This document shows positions 51,176-60,200 of a stretch of 64,000 bases of DNA, in pieces (the first letter of the stretch is position 1; the number at the start of each line of letters is the position of its first letter). The stretch covers positions 32,478 to 96,477 of the forward strand of contig NZ_JAUSWN010000015.1 of NCBI RefSeq assembly GCF_030815255.1, read 5' to 3'. A program made the translations under genes and the position numbers. Source of the stretch: Hathewaya limosa. Lineage in GTDB: Bacteria; Bacillota; Clostridia; Clostridiales; Clostridiaceae. Under the pieces are notes generated by a model. The model saw only the letters and a program-made list of their open reading frames with translations. It was not told the DNA's origin and made no database searches.

Positions 51176-52966
51176 ATGGAAGAAAATAAGAAAAAAGATT
51201 TTTCCAAATTATTTAAGTTTGCAGGGAATTATAAGACCTTACTTATAGTAGGGTGCACTTTATCGGCTATAAGTACGATTTTATCTTTATTTCCTTTTGT
51301 ATGTATTTGGTTTGTTGTTAGAGATATTTTTAGGGTTTTACCAGATGTTACAAAGGCAACAGGAACTATTAGATATGGATGGATGGCAGTTATATTTGCA
51401 ATATCCAGTATAGCAGTTTATTTTGTAGGTTTATTATGTACTCACTTAGTTGCATTTCGTGTAGAAAAAAATATGCGAAAGGAAGCTATGAGTAAAATTG
51501 TTACATTACCTTTAGGATTTTTTACTAAAAATACTAGTGGAAAGCTTAGAAAGGTAATAGATGATAATGCAGGTCTTACACATAGTTTTTTAGCACACCA
51601 ATTACCGGATTTATCAGGAACAATAATAATGCCTATTGCAATTATTATTATATTATTTATTTTTGATTGGCGTTTAGGACTTGTTTGTCTTGTACCTATA
51701 TTTTTAAGTTTAGTATTTTTAAAACAAATGATGGGTGGAGAAAATGCTAAATTTATGAATAACTATATGAATGCCTTAGAAGATATGAATTCATCTGCCG
51801 TAGAGTATGTTAGGGGTATTCCAGTAGTAAAGGTATTCCAACAAACAGTATATTCGTTTAAAAATTTTTATGAAGCTATTAAAAAGTATAGTGATTTTGC
51901 TTCAAACTATGCATTGTGTTGCAGAATTCCTATGGTTAACTTTACACTTACTATAAATTCATCTTCTTTATTACTTATTCCAATTGGTGTACTTATAATT
52001 ACAAATACATCTAATTATAAGATGTTTTTATTAGATCTAATTTTTTATATGTTATTTGCACCACTTTGTGTAACAATGATGAATAAGATTATGTATTCTG
52101 GTGAAAATATTATGATAGCAAAACAAGCTCTTCAAAGAATAGATGAAATAATAGAAACTAAAACCTTAAATCAAAGTAATATTAAAAATGAAATAAAGAA
52201 ATTTGATATTGAATTTAAAAATGTTACTTTTACTTATCCTGAAAATAAGAATGCAGCAATTAGTAATGTAAGTGTATCTATTTCAGAAGGAAAAACTTAT
52301 GCATTAGTAGGACCATCTGGTGGAGGAAAAACTACTCTTGCTAGTTTAGTGCCTAGATTTTGGGATGTAGATGAAGGAAGTGTACTAATTGGCGGTGTAG
52401 ATGTTAAAAACATAGAAGAAAAAGAGCTAATGAATAATGTAGCATTTGTTTTTCAAAATAATAAACTTTTTAAAACTAGTTTGTTAGAAAATATTCGAAT
52501 TGGTAATCCAAAAGCAAGTAGAGAAGAAATATTAAAGGCTGCTCATTTAGCTCAATGTGATGATATATTAGAAAAAATGCCACAAGGATTAGATACAATT
52601 GTAGGTACAGAGGGCGTTTATTTATCTGGTGGAGAGAAGCAAAGAATTTCTTTAGCTAGAGCTATTTTAAAAAATGCTCCTATTGTTGTTTTAGATGAAG
52701 CAACTGCATTTACCGATCCTGAAAACGAATATAAATTGCAAAAAGCATTTGTATCCTTAGTAAAAAATAAAACTGTTATTATGATTGCTCATAGGCTTTC
52801 TTCTATTAAAGATGTGGATTGCATTTTAGTCTTAAAAGAAGGAAAAATTGCTGAAAAGGGAAATCATAAAGAACTTCTAAATAAAAAAGGTTTATATTCA
52901 GAGATGTGGAATGAGTATCAAAATTCTATTTCATGGAAGGTTGGAAAGGAGAAGGCACATGCGTAA
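51176..52966 (+). CDS. ABC transporter, fused permease-ATPase (YbtP/IrtA-like)
   Basis: 596 residues: six-helix membrane domain (about 20-310) and ATPase domain (about 345-585) with Walker A GPSGGGKTT, signature LSGGEKQRISLARAI, Walker B IVVLDEATAFTDPENE and H-loop MIAHRLSS. The TAFTDPENE wording is typical of the siderophore-importing exporter-fold subfamily (YbtP/IrtA). A GTG at 51167 opens the frame; AAGGAAG and ATG 51176 set the start. Overlaps its partner by eight bases. Forms a heterodimer with the next protein; ferric-siderophore or metal-chelate import is inferred from subfamily and the Fur-like site. Confidence 0.85.
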   Translation: MEENKKKDFSKLFKFAGNYKTLLIVGCTLSAISTILSLFPFVCIWFVVRDIFRVLPDVTKATGTIRYGWMAVIFAISSIAVYFVGLLCTHLVAFRVEKNMRKEAMSKIVTLPLGFFTKNTSGKLRKVIDDNAGLTHSFLAHQLPDLSGTIIMPIAIIIILFIFDWRLGLVCLVPIFLSLVFLKQMMGGENAKFMNNYMNALEDMNSSAVEYVRGIPVVKVFQQTVYSFKNFYEAIKKYSDFASNYALCCRIPMVNFTLTINSSSLLLIPIGVLIITNTSNYKMFLLDLIFYMLFAPLCVTMMNKIMYSGENIMIAKQALQRIDEIIETKTLNQSNIKNEIKKFDIEFKNVTFTYPENKNAAISNVSVSISEGKTYALVGPSGGGKTTLASLVPRFWDVDEGSVLIGGVDVKNIEEKELMNNVAFVFQNNKLFKTSLLENIRIGNPKASREEILKAAHLAQCDDILEKMPQGLDTIVGTEGVYLSGGEKQRISLARAILKNAPIVVLDEATAFTDPENEYKLQKAFVSLVKNKTVIMIAHRLSSIKDVDCILVLKEGKIAEKGNHKELLNKKGLYSEMWNEYQNSISWKVGKEKAHA

Positions 52967-54701
52967 ATATTTTAAAGATAAATTTGCATTGAGTGAGCAA
53001 GGATCAAAAGATCTAATTAAAGGATGTATATATAGTGCCTTAGTAAATATTAGTATGATGCTACCTGTAGGACTTTTTATACTATTACTAGATGAACTAT
53101 TAAAACCCCTTCTTGGAGAAAAAGCTGCTACTCCAAGTGTTATTAAATATGTAATTCTTGTTTTAGTTATTTTTTCTATTTTATATCTTTGTAATTATCT
53201 TCAATATTCTAGTGTCTTTATAACTACCTATAATGAGAGTGCAACTAGACGTATTACTTTAGCTGAAAAATTAAGACAATTGCCTATTTCATTTTTTAGT
53301 AAGAGAGATTTATCAGATCTAACAAATACACTTTTAGGGGATTGTACAAACCTAGAACATGCTTTTTCTCATGCTATTCCTCAGTTGATAGGTGCTATGA
53401 TTTCTACAATTCTTATAGCCATAGGATTATCATCTATGAATTTTTATATGGGATTATCAGCATTATGGGTTTTACCAATAGCGCTATGGATTATTATGTC
53501 ATCAAAACGTTATCAAAAGAAAGCAAAATTAAAACATTATAAATTAAAAAGAGAGTGTGCAGAAGGAATTCAAGAATGTCTTGAAACTATTGAGGATATT
53601 AAATCCTATAATATACAAGAACAATATTTAAATAATTTAAATGAGAAGTTAGATAAATCAGAAAAAACTCAAATTCGTTCAGAATTAATGATGAGTTCTT
53701 GTGTAATAGGAGGAAAAGCTATTTTAAACTTAGGACTTGCAACAGTTATTTTAGTAGGAAGTACACTATTAATTAAGGGGAAAACCGATCTTATAACTTA
53801 TTTAGTTTTTTTAATTACTGCATCAAGATTATATGATCCTTTAGCGGGAACACTTGCTAATATAGCAGAAATTTTTGGTACAGAAGTTCCAATAGAAAGA
53901 ATGAAAGAAATTGAAAATCAGCCTGTTCAACAAGGGTCAGATGAATATAATCTTAATGGCTATGATATTGAGTTTAAAAATGTAGCTTTTTCATATGATA
54001 AAAAAGATTCTGTTTTAAAAGATGTTTCCTTTGTTATAAAACAAGGAGAGGTTACTGCATTAGTAGGACCATCTGGGGGTGGAAAAAGTACGGCTGCAAA
54101 ACTTGCCGCAAGATTTTGGGATATTACAAGTGGGAAGATAACTATGGGAGGGGTAGATATATCAACTATATCTCCAGAAGCACTTTTGAAGAATTATGCA
54201 ATTGTTTTTCAAGATGTTACATTGTTTAATGATACAGTAATGGAGAATATTCGTTTAGGAAGAAGAGAAGCTACAGATGAAGAAGTTTTGAATGCTGCAA
54301 AAATTGCTATGTGTGATGAATTTGTTATGAAAATGCCAAATGGATATAAAACTGTTATTGGAGAAAATGGATCAACCCTATCAGGTGGGGAACGTCAAAG
54401 AATTTCTATAGCTAGAGCATTATTAAAGGATGCACCAATTATTCTATTAGATGAGGTTACAGCTTCTCTAGATGTAGAAAATGAAACAAAAATCCAGAAT
54501 GCTCTATCTGAACTTATAAAAAATAAAACAGTATTAGTAATAGCACATAGAATGCGTACTGTAGAGAATGCAGACAAAATAATAGTTCTATCTGATGGAT
54601 ATGTGGCAGAGAAAGGTACACCAAAGTCTTTATTTAAGAAAAATGGTATATATAGCAATATGGTTAAGTTACAAACAGAAAGTATGGATTGGTCTTTGTA
54701 G
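52959..54701 (+). CDS. ABC transporter, fused permease-ATPase (YbtQ/IrtB-like)
   Basis: 580-residue partner of the preceding gene: membrane domain (about 35-300) and ATPase domain (about 330-575) with Walker A GPSGGGKST, signature LSGGERQRISIARAL, Walker B IILLDEVTASLDVENE and H-loop VIAHRMRT. GTG or other in-frame starts occur from 52911, but AAAGGAG places ATG 52959, overlapping the previous stop. Both domains are intact, so both ATP sites look functional. Confidence 0.85.
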   Translation: MRKYFKDKFALSEQGSKDLIKGCIYSALVNISMMLPVGLFILLLDELLKPLLGEKAATPSVIKYVILVLVIFSILYLCNYLQYSSVFITTYNESATRRITLAEKLRQLPISFFSKRDLSDLTNTLLGDCTNLEHAFSHAIPQLIGAMISTILIAIGLSSMNFYMGLSALWVLPIALWIIMSSKRYQKKAKLKHYKLKRECAEGIQECLETIEDIKSYNIQEQYLNNLNEKLDKSEKTQIRSELMMSSCVIGGKAILNLGLATVILVGSTLLIKGKTDLITYLVFLITASRLYDPLAGTLANIAEIFGTEVPIERMKEIENQPVQQGSDEYNLNGYDIEFKNVAFSYDKKDSVLKDVSFVIKQGEVTALVGPSGGGKSTAAKLAARFWDITSGKITMGGVDISTISPEALLKNYAIVFQDVTLFNDTVMENIRLGRREATDEEVLNAAKIAMCDEFVMKMPNGYKTVIGENGSTLSGGERQRISIARALLKDAPIILLDEVTASLDVENETKIQNALSELIKNKTVLVIAHRMRTVENADKIIVLSDGYVAEKGTPKSLFKKNGIYSNMVKLQTESMDWSL

Positions 54702-54734
54702 AAAGTTTAAAAGTATATTAGGTATAAGTTATTT

Positions 54735-54778
54735 AGGAGTTAAATGTTAAAAAGTAATTATGTTAATATTTAACTCCT
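54735..54778. terminator. Terminator between ABC pair and HD gene
   Basis: AGGAGTTAAATGTTAA (54735-54750) pairs with TTAATATTTAACTCCT (54763-54778), one wobble pair; it lies between convergent genes. Confidence 0.65.
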
Positions 54779-54786
54779 TCTATGTT

Positions 54787-55416
54787 TTAAGAATTAAAAG
54801 TATTTTCTTTTACATTAGGTAAAATATCATAAATAGACTTCCCTATTTTTTCTTCAAAATATTTTTTTATTTCAAAGGTTGATTTCCATCTTGGAATTGT
54901 ATATTCATTAAATCCTCCTCGTAATGATATATCTACAAGTCTTTTTTCAATCAAAACAAATCCACTTGGAAGAGATAAATAATCACATAATTTTATTAGT
55001 TTATCATAATCTGTTTCTTCTGTTTTTGATAAATATTCTTTTACAAAATTATATTCTTCAATTGTCCCATCCCATTTTCCAACAATAACAACTTCATTAT
55101 TATATTTAAATGCTGTATGACTTAAACAAGTTCTTGCAACTAGATCATAGCCCTTACTAATTGCATAATTGTATCCATCTATCCCATGTCTCATAGCATG
55201 TATACCATTTCTCCTACCTATATCATGCAGTAAACCTAAAATATATGCTAATTCCGAATTTAAATTTTCCGTTTGCTCTGCCATTAATTTTGCACCTTCT
55301 GCTACATACATAGAATGATTTACCCAAGGACCTGGATTTAGTCTTTCAGCTTCTATTAAAAGCAATTTTGCTTCTTCTAATGAAGGTATTCTTTCTTCAT
55401 TTAAATGATAGGTCAT
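54787..55416 (-). CDS. HD-domain phosphohydrolase
   Basis: 209 residues with a clear HD domain: the leading His in WVNHSMYVAEG near 34, the metal pair in LGLLHDIGRRNG near 66, and a distal Asp in KLCDYLSLP near 150. Such enzymes hydrolyse nucleotides or phosphoesters; this size resembles YfbR/YedJ-like and 'HDIG'-type proteins, substrate unknown. AGGAGG precedes the ATG. Convergent with the ABC pair and probably monocistronic. The spacer to 55601 (185 bases) has no other gene. Confidence 0.8.
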   Translation of the reverse strand: MTYHLNEERIPSLEEAKLLLIEAERLNPGPWVNHSMYVAEGAKLMAEQTENLNSELAYILGLLHDIGRRNGIHAMRHGIDGYNYAISKGYDLVARTCLSHTAFKYNNEVVIVGKWDGTIEEYNFVKEYLSKTEETDYDKLIKLCDYLSLPSGFVLIEKRLVDISLRGGFNEYTIPRWKSTFEIKKYFEEKIGKSIYDILPNVKENTFNS

Positions 55417-55600
55417 ATATAAATCCTCCTAAAAAAATATGAATTTAATGAATATTGTTTATTGTAAAATAATTTTACATTGAACTTATTATAACATAGT
55501 TTACAAAATATACAGTACAGAAAAATGTCTACCATATAGTATAAGTTTTAATATTGAAAGAGGACTAGGCATATGTAATTTAGAATTGCACTATGAAGAT

Positions 55601-55646
55601 AAAAAGCCCATGATCATTAAAATTTCTTGATTATGGGCTTTTTTAT
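55601..55646. terminator. Terminator after DUF6143-like gene
   Basis: AAAAAGCCCATGATCA (55601-55616) pairs with TGATTATGGGCTTTTTT (55628-55644), one wobble pair; T-runs on both strands. Confidence 0.8.
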
Positions 55647-55675
55647 ATATGAAATAGAATATTAAATAATATATT

Positions 55676-56233
55676 TTAACAACAATAATTAGGACAATTG
55701 TATATCCTTTTTTCCCACCAACCAAAAGCAATCTTTGAACTTTTAGAACCAATTGGTAGGAACCCGCCAAGATAAATAAGAATAGATTGTCCAGGACCAA
55801 GGATAATTTGTCCACCATCAACTACTAGAGTTGAATATGGAGAAACTATTCTACTAAATATACAGACACCATCACTTGGGGGTTTAGTAGTTGTATTTAA
55901 ATATTTAATTTCACCTTTAGGAGTGGGGTCAGGAAAAACAGCTGTATTCGTACAGCTAAATAAATCACTAATATCTCCAGTATTAAAGCTGGATTTTAAA
56001 TAAAATTCAGCCGATATATTTAGATTTGCAGCATTTGTTATAGTCATAGCATTTAAATATATAGTTCTATTTGAATCAATTGGATTTTGTAACATAGCTA
56101 AGGCATGTTTATCTTCACCGGTTAAAAATGGTGTTTGTCCAATAAAATAATTACCTTCTTTAGATTGATATAATGGATAATCAATAGATACTTCTATTGG
56201 AAATCTATTATTATAACATGACACTATAATCAC
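55676..56233 (-). CDS. DUF6143-like protein, possibly spore-associated
   Basis: 185 residues without signal peptide or membrane helices. YPLYQSKEGNYFIGQTPFL near 20, ALAMLQNPIDSNRTIYLNAM and ILGPGQSILIYLGG near 145 fit the DUF6143 family of unknown function in spore-formers. It ends in the Cys-rich CPNYCC. Small beta-rich, Cys-tailed proteins of this kind are often spore-coat components, but that is inference. The frame starts at GTG 56233; a GTG at 56224 is an alternative with a nearby AGGTGAT. Monocistronic. Confidence 0.65.
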   Translation of the reverse strand: MIIVSCYNNRFPIEVSIDYPLYQSKEGNYFIGQTPFLTGEDKHALAMLQNPIDSNRTIYLNAMTITNAANLNISAEFYLKSSFNTGDISDLFSCTNTAVFPDPTPKGEIKYLNTTTKPPSDGVCIFSRIVSPYSTLVVDGGQIILGPGQSILIYLGGFLPIGSKSSKIAFGWWEKRIYNCPNYCC

Positions 56234-56740
56234 CTACATATAAAAATTATAAGAAATACTATTCCTTGTAATTTATAATATTCATAATTTATATAATTTG
56301 TTACAAGAAGTTGATAAAAAATATTAAAAGTACTTTAAATTTACTAAATTAAAACAAATAAGGTGTGTAATAAGTTACGTCAAGTTAAGTAATTTATTAT
56401 AACACCTTATTATTTTATTATGTTATATACATTTATAAATAAGTATTCATTTTAAAAATTATATTAATGGTTTATTTGTGTACATTTTGTTTTTTGTTTA
56501 TTAATAATTTTTCAAGATATCGTATAAGTTTTAGCTGCTAAAAAAACATAAGTATGTCTTGATTAACTATGAAATTATTAGGAGTTTTAATTATTTTTAC
56601 AAAGATTAAAGAAATTCTTAACTTTATTGAAAAAGAATATTTATTTTTAAAACTATTTTAACATTTATTACGAATATGTAAATGAAGGAATAAAATACTA
56701 GTATTTTAAAAGTAATAAACGAAGGGAGTTATAAATTTGT
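56234..56740. other. Divergent intergenic region before the ECF sigma gene
   Basis: About 500 AT-rich bases. One possible ECF-type promoter is AAAC (56650-56653), 17 bases, CGAA (56671-56674), about 66 bases before the sigma gene, which would mean autoregulation. I see no gene and no RNA element. Confidence 0.35.
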
Positions 56741-57286
56741 ATGTCCCAAGATTTACAGCTTATTAAATTAATACAAAAAAAAGGTGATAGAACTGCAGCT
56801 AATACCTTAATTAGTTTATACTACAAAGAAATATATTTGTATGTTTTTAAACAAAATGGTAACAGAGAACTCTCTTTAGATTTAACGCAAGAAATTTTTG
56901 TTAGTATGATGAAGTCTATTAACGACTTTCAAGAAAAAAAGGCTTCTTTTAAAACCTGGATTTATAAAATTGCAAGCAATAAAATAGTCGATTATTATAG
57001 ATCTAAATCTTATAAGCAGGGTATTGATATTGGAAATATTGATGATTTAGAATTAAAGGATAATTTAAGTATTGAGGATGATTTTATTATAAACCAAGAT
57101 GCTAGGGAGATAGTGGAAATTATAAATAAAATGGAGGGAAGTATTCAACAAATCATAAGGTTAAAAATTTTTTCGGATATGACTTTTAATGAAATATCTA
57201 AAATTTTAGAAATTAAAGAATCTACGGTAAAGACTAGATATTATTCAGCTATTAAAAAAATAAATAGAATTTTAAGGGAGGATTAG
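56741..57286 (+). CDS. ECF-type RNA polymerase sigma factor
   Basis: 181 residues: sigma region 2 (about 12-85, LDLTQEIFVSMMKSINDF and FKTWIYKIASNKIVDYYRS) and region 4 (about 120-175, MTFNEISKILEIKESTVKTRYY), with no regions 1 or 3. Directs RNA polymerase to stress or signal-specific promoters. The next gene starts one base after its stop and encodes a membrane protein in the usual anti-sigma position. Heads a five-gene operon ending in an ABC transporter; sigma-controlled export of an antimicrobial or bacteriocin-like compound is a reasonable guess. Confidence 0.9.
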   Translation: MSQDLQLIKLIQKKGDRTAANTLISLYYKEIYLYVFKQNGNRELSLDLTQEIFVSMMKSINDFQEKKASFKTWIYKIASNKIVDYYRSKSYKQGIDIGNIDDLELKDNLSIEDDFIINQDAREIVEIINKMEGSIQQIIRLKIFSDMTFNEISKILEIKESTVKTRYYSAIKKINRILRED

Positions 57287-57287
57287 A

Positions 57288-58049
57288 GTGAAGAAAGAGG
57301 TTGATTTTCCATCACTAGAAGAAATAAATATTCAAATAAACGAAATTTTAGATAAAGGATTAAAAAAGGAAAAAGGTTTTTTTTCTTATATAATTTCATC
57401 AATTAAAGAGATAGGTTTAAAAAATATATTTCATGATAAAAGTGAATTGATATTTATATCTATTATATCTTTAATATTATTTGCAATTATAGGTGGACAC
57501 ATTGCATTAAAATTTATTTATGAAAAGACATACCTTTACAGATTATATGGATATATTTTTATGGTTTCTCCTATTATGTATGTAATGATTTCACTATTTT
57601 CTTTTATAAATACTAAATTAAAAGAAACTTATGAAATAGAAGCTACATGTAAATATAATATGTATAATTTAGCGGTTATAAGAATGTTTATTTTCAGTAT
57701 AGTAGGAATGATTTTAAATTCTCTTTTAATAGTTATTATATACTTTATATTTAATAACTTTAGCATGATAAGAGCATATGCAGTATCTATAACTTCGTTA
57801 TTTTTGTTTTCTACTATATTTATATTAACAATAGTTTATTTAAAGAAACCTATCCATAAGTATTTAGTTATAATAGGTTGGATTTTGGTTAATTCAATTT
57901 TAATGATTGTTAAAAGTAAACTCTATATGAATTTTATTACTTATGGTCCATTATATATTCATTTTATAATTACAGCAATTTGTATAATCATTTACCTTAA
58001 AGCCTTAAAAAAGCTTATATATGTAAGAAAAGAGAAAGGAGAAATATAA
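57288..58049 (+). CDS. Polytopic membrane protein, putative anti-sigma factor
   Basis: 253 residues starting at GTG: a ~55-residue cytoplasmic N-terminus (PSLEEINIQINEILDKGL) and six hydrophobic helices. It has no zinc-finger cysteines, so if it is an anti-sigma it uses its N-terminal helix differently from the ZAS class. Position and spacing (one base after the sigma gene, and directly abutting the ABC ATPase gene) are the main support. Confidence 0.55.
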   Translation: MKKEVDFPSLEEINIQINEILDKGLKKEKGFFSYIISSIKEIGLKNIFHDKSELIFISIISLILFAIIGGHIALKFIYEKTYLYRLYGYIFMVSPIMYVMISLFSFINTKLKETYEIEATCKYNMYNLAVIRMFIFSIVGMILNSLLIVIIYFIFNNFSMIRAYAVSITSLFLFSTIFILTIVYLKKPIHKYLVIIGWILVNSILMIVKSKLYMNFITYGPLYIHFIITAICIIIYLKALKKLIYVRKEKGEI

Positions 58050-58913
58050 ATGTTATTAATAAATAACTTAAGTAAGAGTTTTGGAGATTATTCAGTTTTA
58101 GAAGATATAAATTTAGAGTTAAAAAACGGGGTATATGGGTTACTGGCACCTAATGGTGAAGGTAAAACTACATTAATTAAGATGCTTACAACATTAATTT
58201 TCCCAGATAAAGGTGAAATTTTATATAACGGAACTAATATTATAAGTCTTGATGAAGAATATCGTGATATATTAGGATATTTACCACAAAACTTTGGATA
58301 TTATAAAAACTATTCACCTAAACAGTTCTTACTATACTTAGCAGCACTTAAGGGTATAGAAGAAAAAAATGCAAAAGTTAAGGTAGAAGAAGTATTAAAA
58401 TTAGTTGCCTTAGAGAATGTTATAAATAAAAAAATGAGGAAATTTTCAGGGGGAATGTTACAACGAGTTGGCATAGCTCAAGCCCTTTTAAATGATCCTA
58501 AGATTTTAATTTTAGATGAGCCTACTGCAGGATTAGATCCAAAGGAAAGAGTAAGATTTAGAAATATTTTAAGTGAACTTGGAAGAGATAGAATAATTAT
58601 TATTTCTACCCATATAGTAAGTGATGTAGAATTTATAGCTAATGAAATAATTATGATTAAAAATAAAAAAATATTATATAAAGATACTGTGGAAAACATA
58701 TGTAATACTATTAAGGGTAAGGTTTTTGAAACAGAAATTTCTTTTAATGAAGCAGATGAATTTAGAAAAAATCATATTTCACTATCTGAAAAACAGGAAA
58801 ATGGAAAAATGAAAATAAGATTTATAGAAGAGAATGATAAAAAAGATAAGTGGATGTTAATTTCTCCAAATATTGAAGATGTTTTTCTATATGAATATAA
58901 TGAAGGAGTTTAG
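58050..58913 (+). CDS. ABC-2-type transporter ATPase
   Basis: 287 residues, exporter-type ATPase. Walker A APNGEGKTT near 33 (Gly replaced by Ala at the first position and Ala by Glu), Q-loop LPQNFG, signature FSGGMLQRVGIAQAL near 135, Walker B ILILDEPTAGLDPKE near 155 and H-loop IISTHIVSD. The C-terminal ~70 residues are a regulatory extension. Works with the next two membrane proteins. It begins immediately after the previous stop. Confidence 0.9.
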   Translation: MLLINNLSKSFGDYSVLEDINLELKNGVYGLLAPNGEGKTTLIKMLTTLIFPDKGEILYNGTNIISLDEEYRDILGYLPQNFGYYKNYSPKQFLLYLAALKGIEEKNAKVKVEEVLKLVALENVINKKMRKFSGGMLQRVGIAQALLNDPKILILDEPTAGLDPKERVRFRNILSELGRDRIIIISTHIVSDVEFIANEIIMIKNKKILYKDTVENICNTIKGKVFETEISFNEADEFRKNHISLSEKQENGKMKIRFIEENDKKDKWMLISPNIEDVFLYEYNEGV

Positions 58914-58916
58914 TGA

Positions 58917-60191
58917 TTGCTTATGGAGATAATAGAAAATGAAATAAAAAAGATAGTTAAATCACCAATTGTAATTGGACTAACTGTACTATTTATATTA
59001 TTTAATTTATTTATCATGAGTGAAAAATTTTGTTATAGAGAAGATTTAAAAGTTTTAAATACAATAGTTAAAAAAGTAGGTTATAAAATAGATGAAAAAA
59101 TGATTGAAAATTTTAAAAACTATTATGAAGAAAATTTAAATGAAGTAAAGAAGATAATCAATAAAAAGGAAGGAAAAACTTATAAAAATGTAGCAGATTT
59201 TTATGAAAACACAAAGTTAGATATATCACAACAATATAATATACAAGAACAGCAGAAAATTAAAGAGACTTGTATATTAGAAAATTATTATTATTCTATA
59301 GAGCAAAATGATATGGATTATAAAAAAATAAATATGAAAGAAATAGCTGAATATCAAATAAAGTCTTATAGAATATTTGGAGAGGCGGCTAAAACAATTA
59401 GAAGTAATTATAAAAAATTTCAGAAAAGGCTAGATAATATAAGAGTTAATGGAGAACATAGAAATTTATTTTTTATAGGAAAACTTTATGAAATGCATTC
59501 TTTTTTATTTAAGGATATTTTAAGAAATGTTATTTTTGAGATTGCTATATTAGGATGTTTAATTATATTATTTATAGTAAATTATGAATTTCATAATAAT
59601 ACGAGTTTAATTGTATATTGTACTAAAAGAGGAAGAAATTTAGTGAAGGATAAAATGTTTGCAGGTTTAATATGTATATGCTTGGTAACAACAATTATAC
59701 TTGGTACAACCCTTATAATATATTTTTCTATATTTAGTTATGAGGGACTTTGGAAAATACCAATAAGCAGCTATTTTAATTGGGAAGGCGGAATGGGAAC
59801 TCCTTTTATGAGTTGGTTTCCAATAAATATGAAACAATATTTAATTTTATTTATAATTTTAGTATATGTAATACAGATGCTTTTTGGAGGTATAACTTTT
59901 TTAATAGCTAGAATAACAAAAAACACTTATATTGGATTTTTTATATTTTTTATAGTAGGATCCTTTGCAGTAGTATTATCAACATTTGTGCCTAAAAATA
60001 GCAATTTTATTATCTATTCAAATTTCAACCCATTTTTTTTAACAATGCATCCTAATTTTTGGTTTATGCACGGTGATATATTTACAACTTATAAATGTTA
60101 TGAACTGATAACTGTCTTAATATGGGGAGGATTATTAATAATTACTGGGATATTGAGTGTAAAAAAATTTAAAAAAGAAGCTTTAAATTAG
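58917..60191 (+). CDS. ABC-2-type permease, large subunit of the ECF operon
   Basis: 424 residues: one N-terminal transmembrane helix (about 15-32), a ~170-residue external or cytoplasmic segment rich in Lys/Glu/Tyr, then about five helices (from ~205). The frame begins at TTG 58917, eight bases after AAGGAG; the ATG at 58923 is further from the ribosome site, so I keep the TTG. No named family beyond ABC-2-like permease. Paired with the following gene, which has the same architecture. Confidence 0.75.
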   Translation: MLMEIIENEIKKIVKSPIVIGLTVLFILFNLFIMSEKFCYREDLKVLNTIVKKVGYKIDEKMIENFKNYYEENLNEVKKIINKKEGKTYKNVADFYENTKLDISQQYNIQEQQKIKETCILENYYYSIEQNDMDYKKINMKEIAEYQIKSYRIFGEAAKTIRSNYKKFQKRLDNIRVNGEHRNLFFIGKLYEMHSFLFKDILRNVIFEIAILGCLIILFIVNYEFHNNTSLIVYCTKRGRNLVKDKMFAGLICICLVTTIILGTTLIIYFSIFSYEGLWKIPISSYFNWEGGMGTPFMSWFPINMKQYLILFIILVYVIQMLFGGITFLIARITKNTYIGFFIFFIVGSFAVVLSTFVPKNSNFIIYSNFNPFFLTMHPNFWFMHGDIFTTYKCYELITVLIWGGLLIITGILSVKKFKKEALN

Positions 60192-60200
60192 GAGGAAAAT

